The translations under genes were made by a program, and so were the position numbers. The notes under the pieces were generated by a model that saw only the letters and a list, made by a program, of their open reading frames with translations, did not search any database and had not been told where the DNA came from. A stretch of DNA of 60,414 nucleotides, taken from NCBI GenBank assembly GCA_003228685.1, contig QIFC01000023.1, positions 1 through 60,414 on the forward strand. Direction: 5' to 3'. Of the stretch, positions 41,160 through 49,385 are shown in pieces; position 1 is the stretch's first letter, and each line of letters starts with the position of its first letter. The DNA comes from Chloroflexota bacterium (lineage in GTDB: Bacteria > Chloroflexota > Dehalococcoidia > DSTF01 > RBG-16-68-14).

Positions 41160-41354
41160 TGCCGATCGGCCTGTTGGTGAGCAGACATACGTCAATGGCG
41201 GTGCCTGGGACCTGTGGTTAATGTTGCCCACGGCCCGTGGTTTTAGGGGCCATTTGCCGACCCTGGGCTTCCGCGATAGTGAGCGGAAGCACAAGCGCAA
41301 GCTTAGTGTAGAGGATCTGCTCAGTGCGTCCCCTCCTGTGTTGAGATCGCTGAG

Positions 41355-41963
41355 CTAAAGCGCAGAGGCCAGACGGCGTGCTTCCAACAGGTCTTCGGGG
41401 GTGTTGACATTGATGAATGATGCATGCTCTAGATCGAGGCGGTTGAGGTTCTCGCCAGCCAACTCACACCGCCGAACGCCGCTCAGCAAGTCCCGTAGGC
41501 CACGCTCACCACGTTCTAGCGCCCCTTCGATTGCAGGCAGGCAACTCTTCCGATAAAGCCCAGGCATTGGCTGCAGACGCTCAGGCGTCCGCGTGACGAC
41601 GGCGTCCGCCGTACAATCGCTGTGAGTCATGATGCCATGCAGCAGGTTCACTTGGACAAGCGGCTGGTCGCAGGAGACCACGAGCGCCCATTCGCCCGGC
41701 ATCCACTTGAGTAGTGCGTAGAGGCCGCCCAGCGGCCCTGCGTCTTCAACGTCGTCATATACGCAGCTCACACCTTGGAGAGCGGCGGGTATCTCTTGGC
41801 CACCACGAAGCGCCAGGACGACATCGAGTCCCGCCGTCCTCAGTGCGCCAACCGGGTAGCTGATCAGCGGTCTGCCAACGAACTCGACAGTCGCCTTGTC
41901 GCGACCGAGGCGACGGCTTCGACCTCCGGCGAGAACTGCTCCGATGATGCCATGTTCAGTCAT
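41355..41963 (-). CDS. mobA: Molybdenum cofactor guanylyltransferase MobA
   Basis: 202 residues. The nucleotidyltransferase signature is GAVLAGGRSRRLGRDKATVEF; VYDDVEDAGPLGGLYALL and LVVSCDQPLV carry the GTP/Mg site; the end FINVNTPEDLLEARRLA is typical of MobA. It adds GMP to Mo-molybdopterin, giving the MGD cofactor that all four alpha subunits here need. AAGGA lies about 6 nt before the ATG at 41963. Upstream in the same direction is a decayed mobB. The local gene suggests that cofactor supply is kept with the enzymes. Confidence 0.92.
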   Translation of the reverse strand: MTEHGIIGAVLAGGRSRRLGRDKATVEFVGRPLISYPVGALRTAGLDVVLALRGGQEIPAALQGVSCVYDDVEDAGPLGGLYALLKWMPGEWALVVSCDQPLVQVNLLHGIMTHSDCTADAVVTRTPERLQPMPGLYRKSCLPAIEGALERGERGLRDLLSGVRRCELAGENLNRLDLEHASFINVNTPEDLLEARRLASAL

Positions 41964-42019
41964 GCTATCCTTGCGTTCCTGGTGGCCGCCGCGGAACGAG
42001 TCCAGCGATTGGCCAGTTG

Positions 42020-42431
42020 TCATCTTGAACGATACAACACCGACACGGGAACAGCGCGAGCATCTGCTGCCACGACCGCGAGGACCTCTCCCTGGATGCG
42101 GAGAGGGTCGCCGTCCGCCTCGGAACGTCGAATCAGGATCTTCGGCAACGTGCTGGCGCGCTTGCCTTCTACAGGCATCGGATCGAAGGAGCCATCGACG
42201 AGAGAAGGCCGGCCAGAATGGCCTCATCTTGGATGATCGCCGCGTTGCTTTCGGCTACGCGGTGTCGCCAGGTGTCCTAGTCAGGGATGTCGATCTCGAA
42301 ATCGTGCGCATCCTGCTTGATCGTGGCAACACGCGAACCCCGGCCAGGGAACTCCATCAGCTAGCCTTCGATCAGAGTCGTCTTCCCAGCGCTCCTTGCA
42401 GCCGATCACACCAATCACCGCCGGGCATCGC
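42020..42431 (-). pseudogene. mobB: Decayed mobB (MGD biosynthesis adapter GTPase)
   Basis: No open frame spans this stretch, but the minus strand reads in pieces VIGVIGCK, then in another frame SAGKTTLIEG (P-loop), stop, RVATIKQDAHDFEIDIPD, stop, DTWRHRVAESNAAIIQDEA, a third stop, and in a further frame EGKRASTLPKILIRRS and DPLRIQGEVLAVVAADA. These are successive MobB blocks: the P-loop, the TIKHDAHDFEID stretch, the WRHRxAGA segment and the EGFKxxxLPKIEVxR end. At least two frame changes, three in-frame TAGs and a missing middle show a dead gene. It lies just after the receiver-domain gene and before mobA. Confidence 0.85.
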
Positions 42432-42818
42432 TCAGTACTTTCCAGCCGTCTGATACCGGTTCGCCAGGCGAACGATCGCGTCGCACAGCAGCCGGCTATC
42501 GGCGTGCTTGAGCAGGTAGTCTGCCGCGCCGGCCTGGCTTAGGGCCCGCCAGTGCTCGATGGTCATGAACGATGTAAGCACCACCAGCGGAGTGTCCGTG
42601 AGTTCGCACAGTTCTCGGCACAACATGACGGCGGCGTCGTTGCGGCTCTGTACGTTCATGAGCGTGAGGTCGCACGGTGTGTCTCGAACGACAACACAGG
42701 CTGCCGCGACCGTCGATACCTGGACAGTCACGGCCACACGGCCATCGCTCTCTAGACTGCGAACGAGCGATTGCCTGGCCTCATCGTGGGCATCCACCAG
42801 GAGGACACGGACACTCAT
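42432..42818 (-). CDS. Orphan receiver-domain protein lacking the phospho-acceptor Asp
   Basis: 128 residues, a lone REC domain. Present: the acidic pair (LLVDAHDEA), the Thr (VVLTSF) and Lys (DYLLKHA). Absent: the phospho-acceptor Asp; the usual LMDV reads LMNVQSRND, so Asn55 takes its place. No output domain. Such pseudo-receivers act as fixed-state partners or by protein contacts. It is followed directly by the dead mobB and then mobA. A GGGCCA-type box lies 81 bp ahead of its start. Confidence 0.8.
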   Translation of the reverse strand: MSVRVLLVDAHDEARQSLVRSLESDGRVAVTVQVSTVAAACVVVRDTPCDLTLMNVQSRNDAAVMLCRELCELTDTPLVVLTSFMTIEHWRALSQAGAADYLLKHADSRLLCDAIVRLANRYQTAGKY

Positions 42819-42892
42819 GCGGTACCTCGCATATAGAAAAGGATAGGTCTTGCTGGGTGCCGGTTCCTAGTCCCAATGAGCCCTTGCTACAG

Positions 42893-42906
42893 GGACCATT
42901 TGGCAC
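42893..42906. promoter_or_regulatory. GGGCCA-type box upstream of orphan receiver gene
   Basis: GGACCA-TT-TGGCAC, one mismatch, centred 81 bp ahead of the start at 42818. On the minus strand, TAGGAA about 31 bp closer to the gene is a possible -10, the same distance as at the best promoters. Confidence 0.5.
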
Positions 42907-42967
42907 TCTTTGGCTTCCAACGAACCGCAGGTTCCAATCCTCCGGAGCGCCAAAGCCCGTCCGCGAA

Positions 42968-44272
42968 TCAGCGCGAGGCCAGGTCCTGGCGCTCCGCGAC
43001 CTCCTGCATGCGGCGCAAGCCTTCTACTCTGCGCTTCTGGTCCTCCGGCAATTTCGACGTGTCGGTTTCCGCGATGCTGAAGCCGTAGGCTGGAAACGCT
43101 GGGACCTCGTCGTCCGAAAGCTCCTTCATCCGCTCTTTGCGCTTCAGAGCGGCTTCCACGAACGGAGCCAGTTCGTCGTTTTTCTGGCGCTGGCGCGCCT
43201 CTTCCTGTTCTTTGAACTCCGGCATGACTTCTCGGGCGAACAGCTCCAGGTCTTCGCAGATGTTCTCGTGCAGGTTATTGCCGCCCTGCTGGATGAAGAT
43301 CGTCTGGTCGACGCCGGCCTCGGCAAACGTGCGCAGGTGTTCGCGCAGCTGTCCCGGAGTGCCGATCCCGCCGGTACCTCCGCCGAGCTGTTCGAGGCTC
43401 AGCTCGTCCCGCACCGCCTCGAAACGCTTCCAGATATCGGTCCGTCCTGGCTTGTGTTTTCCGAAGGCGTAGAAATGACCGAGCGCGAACTGAAAGAAGC
43501 GAAAGCCCTCGGTGCCACGCCGAAGTGCTTCTTCTTCATCGTTGTGGCAGGAGAAGCTGGTGACCATGGCAATATTTGGGTTCACTGTGTGGCCGATCGG
43601 CACACACTCTCGCTTGAACGTTTCGTAGTAGTCGGTGACCCACTGCCGGGCTTCGGCCGGGTCGACAAAGGAGAACGTCAGCGCGCCGAGCCCGAGCTGG
43701 GCCGCGAGGTGGATCGTGTCGCGGTTGGAGCAGGCGATCCACATCGGCGGGTGCGGCTTCTGCACAGGCTTGGGCACGATGTTGCGCGGCGGCATGGAGA
43801 AGAATTCGCCCTCGAAGCCGGGGTACGGATCCATGGCCAACATGTTCGCCACCTGTTCCAACGTCTCGCGCCACATTGGCCGGCGCTGAGCCGGGTCGAT
43901 ACCGAAGCCCTCCAGCTCCATGCGGCTGGCGGACTCTCCCGTGCCGAACTCGACCCTGCCGTTCGAAACCAGATCGAGTGTCGCGATGCGCTCAGCGATC
44001 CGCGCCGGATGGTTGTAGGCGGGAGGCATGAGCACGATCCCGTGTCCGAGCCGGATGTTCTTGCTCCGCTGGGACGCGGCAGCGAGGAACACTTCGGGCG
44101 ACGACGAGTGCGAGTACTCCTCAAGGAAGTGGTGCTCGACCTCCCAGGCATAGTCGATGCCCAGCCTGTCGGCGAGTTCTACCTGCTCGAGCGCATCTTG
44201 GAAGAGTTTCAGCTCCGATGTCTCTCCCCAGGGACGGGGCAACTGGTGTTCGTAGAAGATTCCAAACTTCAT
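42968..44272 (-). CDS. LLM-class flavin-dependent monooxygenase (luciferase-like), long form
   Basis: 434 residues beginning MKFGIFYEHQLPRPWGETSE; barrel marks are YAWEVEHHFLEEYSHSSSPEVFLAAA, NIRLGHGIVLMPPAYNHPARIAERIATLD, NGRVEFGTGESAS and KPHPPMWIACSNRDTIHLAAQLG. The C-terminal 70 residues are charged and helical, an extension beyond the usual barrel. This group (bacterial luciferase, alkane/ketone monooxygenases) uses reduced FMN and O2. The gene has its own transcription unit, ending 150 bp from the receiver gene. Substrate unknown; several paralogues in one locus are typical of SAR202-like genomes. Confidence 0.88.
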   Translation of the reverse strand: MKFGIFYEHQLPRPWGETSELKLFQDALEQVELADRLGIDYAWEVEHHFLEEYSHSSSPEVFLAAASQRSKNIRLGHGIVLMPPAYNHPARIAERIATLDLVSNGRVEFGTGESASRMELEGFGIDPAQRRPMWRETLEQVANMLAMDPYPGFEGEFFSMPPRNIVPKPVQKPHPPMWIACSNRDTIHLAAQLGLGALTFSFVDPAEARQWVTDYYETFKRECVPIGHTVNPNIAMVTSFSCHNDEEEALRRGTEGFRFFQFALGHFYAFGKHKPGRTDIWKRFEAVRDELSLEQLGGGTGGIGTPGQLREHLRTFAEAGVDQTIFIQQGGNNLHENICEDLELFAREVMPEFKEQEEARQRQKNDELAPFVEAALKRKERMKELSDDEVPAFPAYGFSIAETDTSKLPEDQKRRVEGLRRMQEVAERQDLASR

Positions 44273-44368
44273 AGCGTCTTCCTCTCTGGCTCAGCGGCGA
44301 TCACGAAACGCGCCCGCAACTCTCAACGACCGCAAGCGTAGCAGGTGTTCGGATGTGGCGCATCGCAG

Positions 44369-44402
44369 CGAGGCGGCTAGCCTGGTGGGGCCAGCCGCCT
44401 CG
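44369..44402. terminator. Hairpin after the diiron-SCP2 operon
   Basis: CGAGGCGGCT pairs with AGCCGCCTCG (10 bp) around a 14-nt loop, in the gap between the SCP2 stop (44468, minus) and the LLM start (44272). No clear T-run. It lies just past the SCP2 gene, so it may end that operon. Confidence 0.5.
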
Positions 44403-44467
44403 TGGTAGCGACGGTTGTACTGTCGGCAGGCCGGTGACACACGCCTGCTGGTCGAACTTGTTGTTAG

Positions 44468-44902
44468 CTATGCCGGAACGGCGAACTCCGTCTTGATCTC
44501 GGCAGAGGCGTTGAAGAACATCTGGAACGTCTGGCCGTACCGATAGAAGCTGTCCTTCCTGCTCTGGTCGTCAGACTTCGCGAACCCTTCTGGGGCGAGG
44601 AAGTCGATGGTGTTAAGGGTCAGCTGGCGGTCCGGTTTACCACCGCTCTGGCTGATGTTTTCCAACATCTCCTGCCAGGCCTCGGCGGATGCTTCGAGGT
44701 AGAAGTCCGTATTGCCGAGGTCGGCCTCCGAGATCTCGCGAACGCCTGCGCAGTCGAATGCCTCGAACGTGATTTCGAAGGCCTTGTCCTCAACCTTCAC
44801 GCCCATGATGGCATCGCACGTGCCAAGCTTGCGGAGCCGATCATCTCCGTTTACCAGATCCTTGATCGCTTCGAACCATTCAACAGATGGGAACTTAGCC
44901 AT
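44468..44902 (-). CDS. SCP2-like lipid carrier domain protein
   Basis: 144 residues, one SCP2 domain: VEWFEAIKDLVNGDDRLRKL, VEDKAFEITFEAFDC, DFYLEASAEAWQEMLENI, LTLNTIDFL and YRYGQTFQMFFNASAEI. GAGAGGT lies just before the ATG at 44902. It is 44 bp after the degenerate diiron protein and third in the operon headed by the intact diiron protein (46213-47289), so a hydrophobic substrate is implied. It is the third SCP2-like gene here, beside those at 3526 and 5600. Confidence 0.82.
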   Translation of the reverse strand: MAKFPSVEWFEAIKDLVNGDDRLRKLGTCDAIMGVKVEDKAFEITFEAFDCAGVREISEADLGNTDFYLEASAEAWQEMLENISQSGGKPDRQLTLNTIDFLAPEGFAKSDDQSRKDSFYRYGQTFQMFFNASAEIKTEFAVPA

Positions 44903-44946
44903 GATACCTCTCCTATTCTCTCGACTCTGTTTCAAGCCTGCGCCGG

Positions 44947-46158
44947 TTACAGGTCTTTCGCTAGCTCCGGCCATAGAACGTTTTCGTGGCCCTCGATACC
45001 TGCCGACTCGAGGCGGCTCAGATATGTCTGGAGTTGGCGATGGCGGAAGTCGTTTAGCTTGCTGAATCCATCACCGATCTGCTTGAGTCCACCACCAAAG
45101 TGGATGGCAAGCGCCTCTCTTAAGGGTGTGTCCGCCGCGCGGTCCGCCGTGAGATACTCCTCAGCCTTGTTCAGGTACCGGCGAATTTCGTCTCGCCGCT
45201 CCGGCTGGTGCTTGAGCAGGAACCGTGTGTGGTCGACTCCGTAGGCCAGATGCCGGGCCTTGTCCTGAGCCGCGAGTGTGAAAAGTTCTACTTCGGCATC
45301 GTTCTGGGCCAGCGCAGCGAGCGCCTGATAGAGCGACAGGACGAAGCTGTCGTTCATCAGGAAGACCACCGTGGCCATCTCGGCGTAACACATTGCCTCT
45401 CTGATGGGCATCAGCCGATGTCCGGGCGCCTGCACTCCAAGGCCCCTGCCGTTGGCAAGCGCTCGCTTGCGAAATGCCTCATAATGGCGGCCGGCGTCAA
45501 ACAGGACCGTGGAGAGGTAGAGCTTGACTTCGTGAAAACCGTAGCTGACCTCGCGCACCCATTTTCCAAGCGAGAGAATCACGGCGTAGTTGTACTCGCA
45601 TAGCGCGGTTAGGATCTGCCCGATGGCGCGCTCCCTGTCCTCAGGCAGCGGAGCGATGGACTCCCAGGGGATGTCCGTCGCCGGCGCCCAGCGGCGCTGG
45701 ATCGCTTCCTCGTACAGCTCTCCGAGGTTGTCCGACCATACCTCCGCCTTCGAGTAGATCGTGTACCCCATGCTGACGGCGCCAGGCTTCGTGTAGGCGC
45801 CGCGCGGACGCATCGTCTGGTCTGGCCAGATGTCCGGCACGTCGGCATACGAACCGACGTTGATGGCATCGATGGTCAGGCCCTTCTTGCCGACCTCTGC
45901 CCGAATGCCTCGTTCGGTGTCGACTTTCGTCCAAGCCAGGCCGAGTTCGATCTTGCGGTCTTCGGTAAGCATCTGCCGAGCCTGCATGGGCGTCATGCCG
46001 GCGTCCATGGCCTGATGCAGTGACTCTTCCTTCACGCCGCCCTCTAGCGCCTTCTCGATGATCGCGATCGGCCAGTTCTTCGACTCAGCCTTACGCCGGA
46101 GGTCGTCGGAGACTCCGTTGCCGGTCGCAGCCGGTTTTTTCTCAGTCTTCTGGGCCAT
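44947..46158 (-). CDS. Ferritin-like fold protein with degenerate diiron site
   Basis: 403 residues, aligning along its length with the intact diiron protein at 46213-47289 but about 50 residues longer at the N-terminus. Metal-site comparison: E188 is kept; EARH becomes AGRH (Ala222-H225); the helix-3 Glu of AEGFV becomes Asp (NDSFV); the second ESRH becomes KARH (Lys300-H303). Both histidines stay. The site should not hold two irons. It may be the structural partner of the intact protein, in the way that heterodimers of active and inactive chains work. Start ATG at 46158 has AGGAGGAAATT directly upstream; gap to the intact gene is 54 bp. Confidence 0.85.
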   Translation of the reverse strand: MAQKTEKKPAATGNGVSDDLRRKAESKNWPIAIIEKALEGGVKEESLHQAMDAGMTPMQARQMLTEDRKIELGLAWTKVDTERGIRAEVGKKGLTIDAINVGSYADVPDIWPDQTMRPRGAYTKPGAVSMGYTIYSKAEVWSDNLGELYEEAIQRRWAPATDIPWESIAPLPEDRERAIGQILTALCEYNYAVILSLGKWVREVSYGFHEVKLYLSTVLFDAGRHYEAFRKRALANGRGLGVQAPGHRLMPIREAMCYAEMATVVFLMNDSFVLSLYQALAALAQNDAEVELFTLAAQDKARHLAYGVDHTRFLLKHQPERRDEIRRYLNKAEEYLTADRAADTPLREALAIHFGGGLKQIGDGFSKLNDFRHRQLQTYLSRLESAGIEGHENVLWPELAKDL

Positions 46159-46212
46159 AATTTCCTCCTGATCCTCTTCTAAACCGTTACAGGCTCATGT
46201 TCTGGCCACCGC

Positions 46213-47289
46213 CTAGTTCTTCGGCGGGTCCAGGAGCATGCCGAACGCGGGGTTCATGCGTTCGCGCCGGTCACCAAGGCCGGCCACTTCTAGCCGATGC
46301 ATGTACTCGTTGGCCTGTTTCTTGTTCAGGGCCATCGCGATTTCCGCGCCTTTGTCCAGGTCCCCAGTGCCACCGCTCATAGTGATGAGAAGCGCTTCCT
46401 GCAGGCCGGAGCTGCCACCGTCAGTTGGGTGGCCGAAGAGCTGTTCTGCTCTGTCTAGATAGTGGTGAATTTCTTCGCGTCGCTCCGGCGCGTGCTCAAG
46501 GACGTAGCGTAGGTGCATCACGCCGAATCCGACGTGGCGGGATTCGTCCTGAGCGCAGAGCCGGAAGATCATTTTCTCAGCCTCGTTCTGGGCGATGAAC
46601 TCTCCCGTGCGGAACATCGTCTGGACGAAGCCTTCCGCGAGGACGTGCATGAGCGCAGACATCTCGGTGAAGTCTTTGGAGTCCAGGACGTTCCTCAACC
46701 CACGCGTCGCGCCCGCGGCCTCCAGCAGCCCGCAGCCATTGACGAGCGCCCGCTTCCTGAAGACATCCAGGTGCCGTGCTTCGTCCATGACCTGAGAGAT
46801 CAGGTACAGGGCCACTTCGTAGTGGTCCGGGCTGATCTGCTTGAGCCACTGGCCGGGAGCGTCGCCCGCGATGAACTCGACTTCCGTCAGAAATGTGCAG
46901 ATCTGGCAGATTGCCTCTTCCACGATATCCGGGAGCGGTTGGACCGTCTCCCACGGGATGTCCGTGGCGGAACTCCACTGGCGCTGGGCTGCCTCTTCGT
47001 AGATGAGCGTGGCGTTGTCGGCCCAGATGTCGCTCTTCTCCGGGACGAAGTACGCGGTGCGGAGTACACCCGCCCTGGGGATGGACCCTCGGCTACGAGT
47101 CGTGCCGTGGGTCGCGGTCTCTGGAACCTCGCCGTACACGCCTGTGTTGATCTGGTCCAGCGTGAGTCCGCGCTTCCCCATCTTGGCAACGATGCCCGGC
47201 GCATCTTCCTCTCGTAACCAGCTCAGATCGATATCCGGCATGCCCGGTTCTTTTCGCAGTTCGTCGATGACTGCTTGGTCTATCGCCAT
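46213..47289 (-). CDS. Ferritin-like diiron oxygenase/oxidase candidate
   Basis: 358 residues with the two-fold diiron pattern: E136 (TEVEF), E170-x-x-H173 (DEARH), E219 or E230 in the third helix, E249-x-x-H252 (DESRH). The helix spacing matches ribonucleotide-reductase R2-like and N-oxygenase-like families; I do not recognise a named family. Probable role: O2 activation to hydroxylate or desaturate a substrate carried by the SCP2 protein of the same operon. GGAGG lies about 6 nt ahead of the ATG at 47289. A TTAGCG-type operator at 47345-47368 controls it. It is followed by its degenerate copy and the SCP2 gene. Confidence 0.85.
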   Translation of the reverse strand: MAIDQAVIDELRKEPGMPDIDLSWLREEDAPGIVAKMGKRGLTLDQINTGVYGEVPETATHGTTRSRGSIPRAGVLRTAYFVPEKSDIWADNATLIYEEAAQRQWSSATDIPWETVQPLPDIVEEAICQICTFLTEVEFIAGDAPGQWLKQISPDHYEVALYLISQVMDEARHLDVFRKRALVNGCGLLEAAGATRGLRNVLDSKDFTEMSALMHVLAEGFVQTMFRTGEFIAQNEAEKMIFRLCAQDESRHVGFGVMHLRYVLEHAPERREEIHHYLDRAEQLFGHPTDGGSSGLQEALLITMSGGTGDLDKGAEIAMALNKKQANEYMHRLEVAGLGDRRERMNPAFGMLLDPPKN

Positions 47290-47344
47290 GTCGTGCCTCC
47301 TTTTCCTTTCGTTCGCTTAACTTCAGATCGTTCCGATCCAGAGC

Positions 47345-47368
47345 TTAACTTAGCGCACACTAGAATAA
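47345..47368. promoter_or_regulatory. TTAGCG-type palindromic operator, promoter of diiron operon
   Basis: Core TTAGCG-CA-CACTAG centred at 47356.5; on the minus strand TAAGTT is a possible -10 with a start near 47340. At the +27 position only a half box (CGGTCC, 47385-47390) is seen. Confidence 0.55.
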
Positions 47369-47380
47369 CTGTAATCGTGG

Positions 47381-48481
47381 TTACCGGTCCGCTCGATCGG
47401 CAACTTCCGCTGCCTCCTTCTCCCCCAGATGCCTGACCTGGGGCATCACCTTGTCCCGCATCAGTTCCATGCTGTGCAGCACCTTGCTGTGTTCCAGTCC
47501 ACCGATACGCGTCCACGCAAGGTAGTGCGTGATACCGCACAGCTCGTGGATTTCGGCGATGCGGCCGGCGACGTGGTCCGGTGTGCCGCAGACGACGGCG
47601 CCGCTCGCCGCGATCGCATCCCACTCGAGCGTCTCCAACCAGTCACGCGCCGCAGTGTACATTTCGTACGTCTTAACCGGCGGCTGGCCCTTGGGTGGTG
47701 CGATGTACTTAGCGAACGTGCGGTAGTACCAGATGACAGAGTCGCGGAAGTCCGCAAGGGCTTGCTCCTGCGTGTCCGCGACGTAGGTCATAATCAGGCC
47801 GGCGATCTCGTGATCGGCGGGATCGCGACCGTGGTCGCGCAGCGACTGGCGATACTCCTCGATCTGCGCGGCGCCGTTGTTGACGTTAAAGCCGAACACC
47901 GGAGCGCACATCAGGTTGAACCCATACTGGCCGCAGAGCTTGAACGTTTCCGCTGAGAGCGAGGCCATCCACATTGGAGGATGAGGCTTCTGTAGCGGCT
48001 TGGGCCGCACGGTGAGGTCCTTGAATTGGTAGAACTCTCCGTCGTAGCTGAACTTCTCCTCAGTCCAGGCCTTTTGGATGACCTCCACGGATTCGCGGAA
48101 CATCTCACGGCTGTGCGTTTGGTCGACACCGTAGCCCGCGAACTCGTGGGGCTGATACCCGCGGCCGACGCCAAGATCTACGCGGCCTCCAGACATGATG
48201 TCGAGGATGGCGTAGTCCTCTGCGATGCGAACTGGATGGTTGAGCGGCAACACGACAATGCCAGTACCGAGACGAATGTTCTGGGTGCGAGCGGCAAGTG
48301 CTGCCAGCGTGATAGCCGGAGAGGCGCAGTACCCATACTCGCTGAAGTGGTGCTCAGCGGGCCACAGTGAATCGAAACCGAACTCCTCAGCGCGCGACAT
48401 GATGTCGAACTGCTCTTCGACGATCTCTTTCTCGGAGCGGCCCATGGGATTTTCGAAGAGGTGCAGTTGCCCGAATTTCAT
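47381..48481 (-). CDS. LLM-class flavin-dependent monooxygenase (luciferase-like)
   Basis: 366 residues beginning MKFGQLHLFENPMGRSEKEI; marks are FDSLWPAEHHFSEYGYCASP, NIRLGTGIVVLPLNHPVRIAEDYAILD, GRVDLGVGRGYQPHEFAGYG and KPHPPMWMASLSAETFKLCG. These place it with the bacterial luciferase/alkanal monooxygenase group using reduced FMN and O2. GGGAGG lies about 9 nt before the ATG at 48481. Its promoter region has the best operator (48545-48580) and a full box (48601-48614). It follows the same control as the diiron operon 91 bp downstream. Confidence 0.9.
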   Translation of the reverse strand: MKFGQLHLFENPMGRSEKEIVEEQFDIMSRAEEFGFDSLWPAEHHFSEYGYCASPAITLAALAARTQNIRLGTGIVVLPLNHPVRIAEDYAILDIMSGGRVDLGVGRGYQPHEFAGYGVDQTHSREMFRESVEVIQKAWTEEKFSYDGEFYQFKDLTVRPKPLQKPHPPMWMASLSAETFKLCGQYGFNLMCAPVFGFNVNNGAAQIEEYRQSLRDHGRDPADHEIAGLIMTYVADTQEQALADFRDSVIWYYRTFAKYIAPPKGQPPVKTYEMYTAARDWLETLEWDAIAASGAVVCGTPDHVAGRIAEIHELCGITHYLAWTRIGGLEHSKVLHSMELMRDKVMPQVRHLGEKEAAEVADRADR

Positions 48482-48544
48482 TGCGAGGATCCTCCCAGCG
48501 CTGTCCGGCACGCGCATCTGGCCCACTTGGACACTGGTTTAGCT

Positions 48545-48580
48545 CAGATGTTAGCTTAGCGGGCGCTAAACTAACATCTG
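48545..48580. promoter_or_regulatory. TTAGCG-type palindromic operator, 36-bp near-perfect copy
   Basis: The core TTAGCG-GG-CGCTAA is centred at 48562.5, and the arms extend outward through TGTTAG/CTAACA to CAGATG/CATCTG, pairing over nearly all of 36 bp. It is the best copy of the family and defines the consensus. It lies 64-99 bp ahead of the LLM start at 48481. Confidence 0.75.
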
Positions 48581-48600
48581 CCGTTTGGTCTTGGCTCGCA

Positions 48601-48614
48601 GGGCCAAATGGCCC
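48601..48614. promoter_or_regulatory. GGGCCA-type box, full match, upstream of LLM gene
   Basis: GGGCCA-AA-TGGCCC with CA/TG flanks, so 18 bp are nearly palindromic. It is 45 bp from the operator centre, about -61 from the predicted start of transcription, unlike the 27-bp spacing at the other paired promoters. Confidence 0.6.
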
Positions 48615-48723
48615 TGACCACGAATACAGGAAATGGGCTTCCCTGGAAGGAAGGGGCAGGCTGACGCCCAGTACTACTGATCCTTTAGCCTCGGACCACT
48701 GGTACTCCTAGGTTCAGACGAGT

Positions 48724-49371
48724 CTAGGTTTGCGGGTTCTTGCGGGCGATGAAGGCAGCCGCCTCTGATCGGCGGCGGAGGTTCAGTTTGCTCAGAATGC
48801 TACTCACGTAGTTCTTCACCGTCTTGTCGCTAAGAAAGATCTCTTTTGCTATCTCTTTGTTAGTCTTGCCTTCCGCGATCAGGTCGAGGATCTTTCGCTC
48901 CTGCTCTGAAAGGAGCGCGAGTTCCTCGTCCTCGTCCTGCTTGCCACTCCTCACGCGCTCCAGCACACGCTGCGTCACGGCGGGATCGAGAAGCGATTCG
49001 CCCCTCATCGCCCGGTCGATCGCTTCAACCAGTGTCTTCGTACTCGTCTGCTTCAAGAGGTAGCCGATAGCGCCCGCCATGATCGAGGCGAACACGGCCT
49101 CTTCATCGCCGTACGAGGTGAGCATCAGCACCTTGGTTTCAGGACGCTCGGCCCTAATCTCGCGACAGGCCTCGACGCCGCTGCCGTCGGGCAGGCGGAC
49201 ATCCATGATCACGACATCCGGCTCAGTTTTGCGCGCCTCCTCGATCGCGGATGCGACGGAGTCTGCCTCGCCTACGACGGCAAGCTCCTGGCGTCGCCTC
49301 AAGAGCGAACGCAGCCCCTCACGTACCACCTCGTGGTCGTCTACAATCATCACGCGGGTCTTGTCTGCCAT
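48724..49371 (-). CDS. NarL/DevR-type response regulator
   Basis: 215 residues. REC domain: acidic pair MIVDDHEVVREG, phospho-acceptor VVIMDVRLPDGSG, Thr in LMLTSYG, Lys in YLLKQTS. LuxR-type HTH: LSEQERKILDLIAEGKTNKE, IFLSDKTVKNYVSSILSKLN, RRRSEAAAF. The HTH closely follows mycobacterial DevR (NKxIAxxxFLxxKTVKNYVSxLLxKLxxxRRxQAA). It is 14 bp after the sensor kinase stop, so the two form a pair. It may be the protein that binds the GGGCCA-type boxes, which have the same 6+2+6 layout as DevR boxes; this is inference. Confidence 0.92.
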   Translation of the reverse strand: MADKTRVMIVDDHEVVREGLRSLLRRRQELAVVGEADSVASAIEEARKTEPDVVIMDVRLPDGSGVEACREIRAERPETKVLMLTSYGDEEAVFASIMAGAIGYLLKQTSTKTLVEAIDRAMRGESLLDPAVTQRVLERVRSGKQDEDEELALLSEQERKILDLIAEGKTNKEIAKEIFLSDKTVKNYVSSILSKLNLRRRSEAAAFIARKNPQT

Positions 49372-49385
49372 AGCTCACAACCTCC

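Noticed and set aside
41247..41260. GGGCCA-TT-TGCCGA, a further box-like sequence
   Set aside because: Only the left half matches, and it lies between the 3' ends of two convergent genes, not near a promoter.
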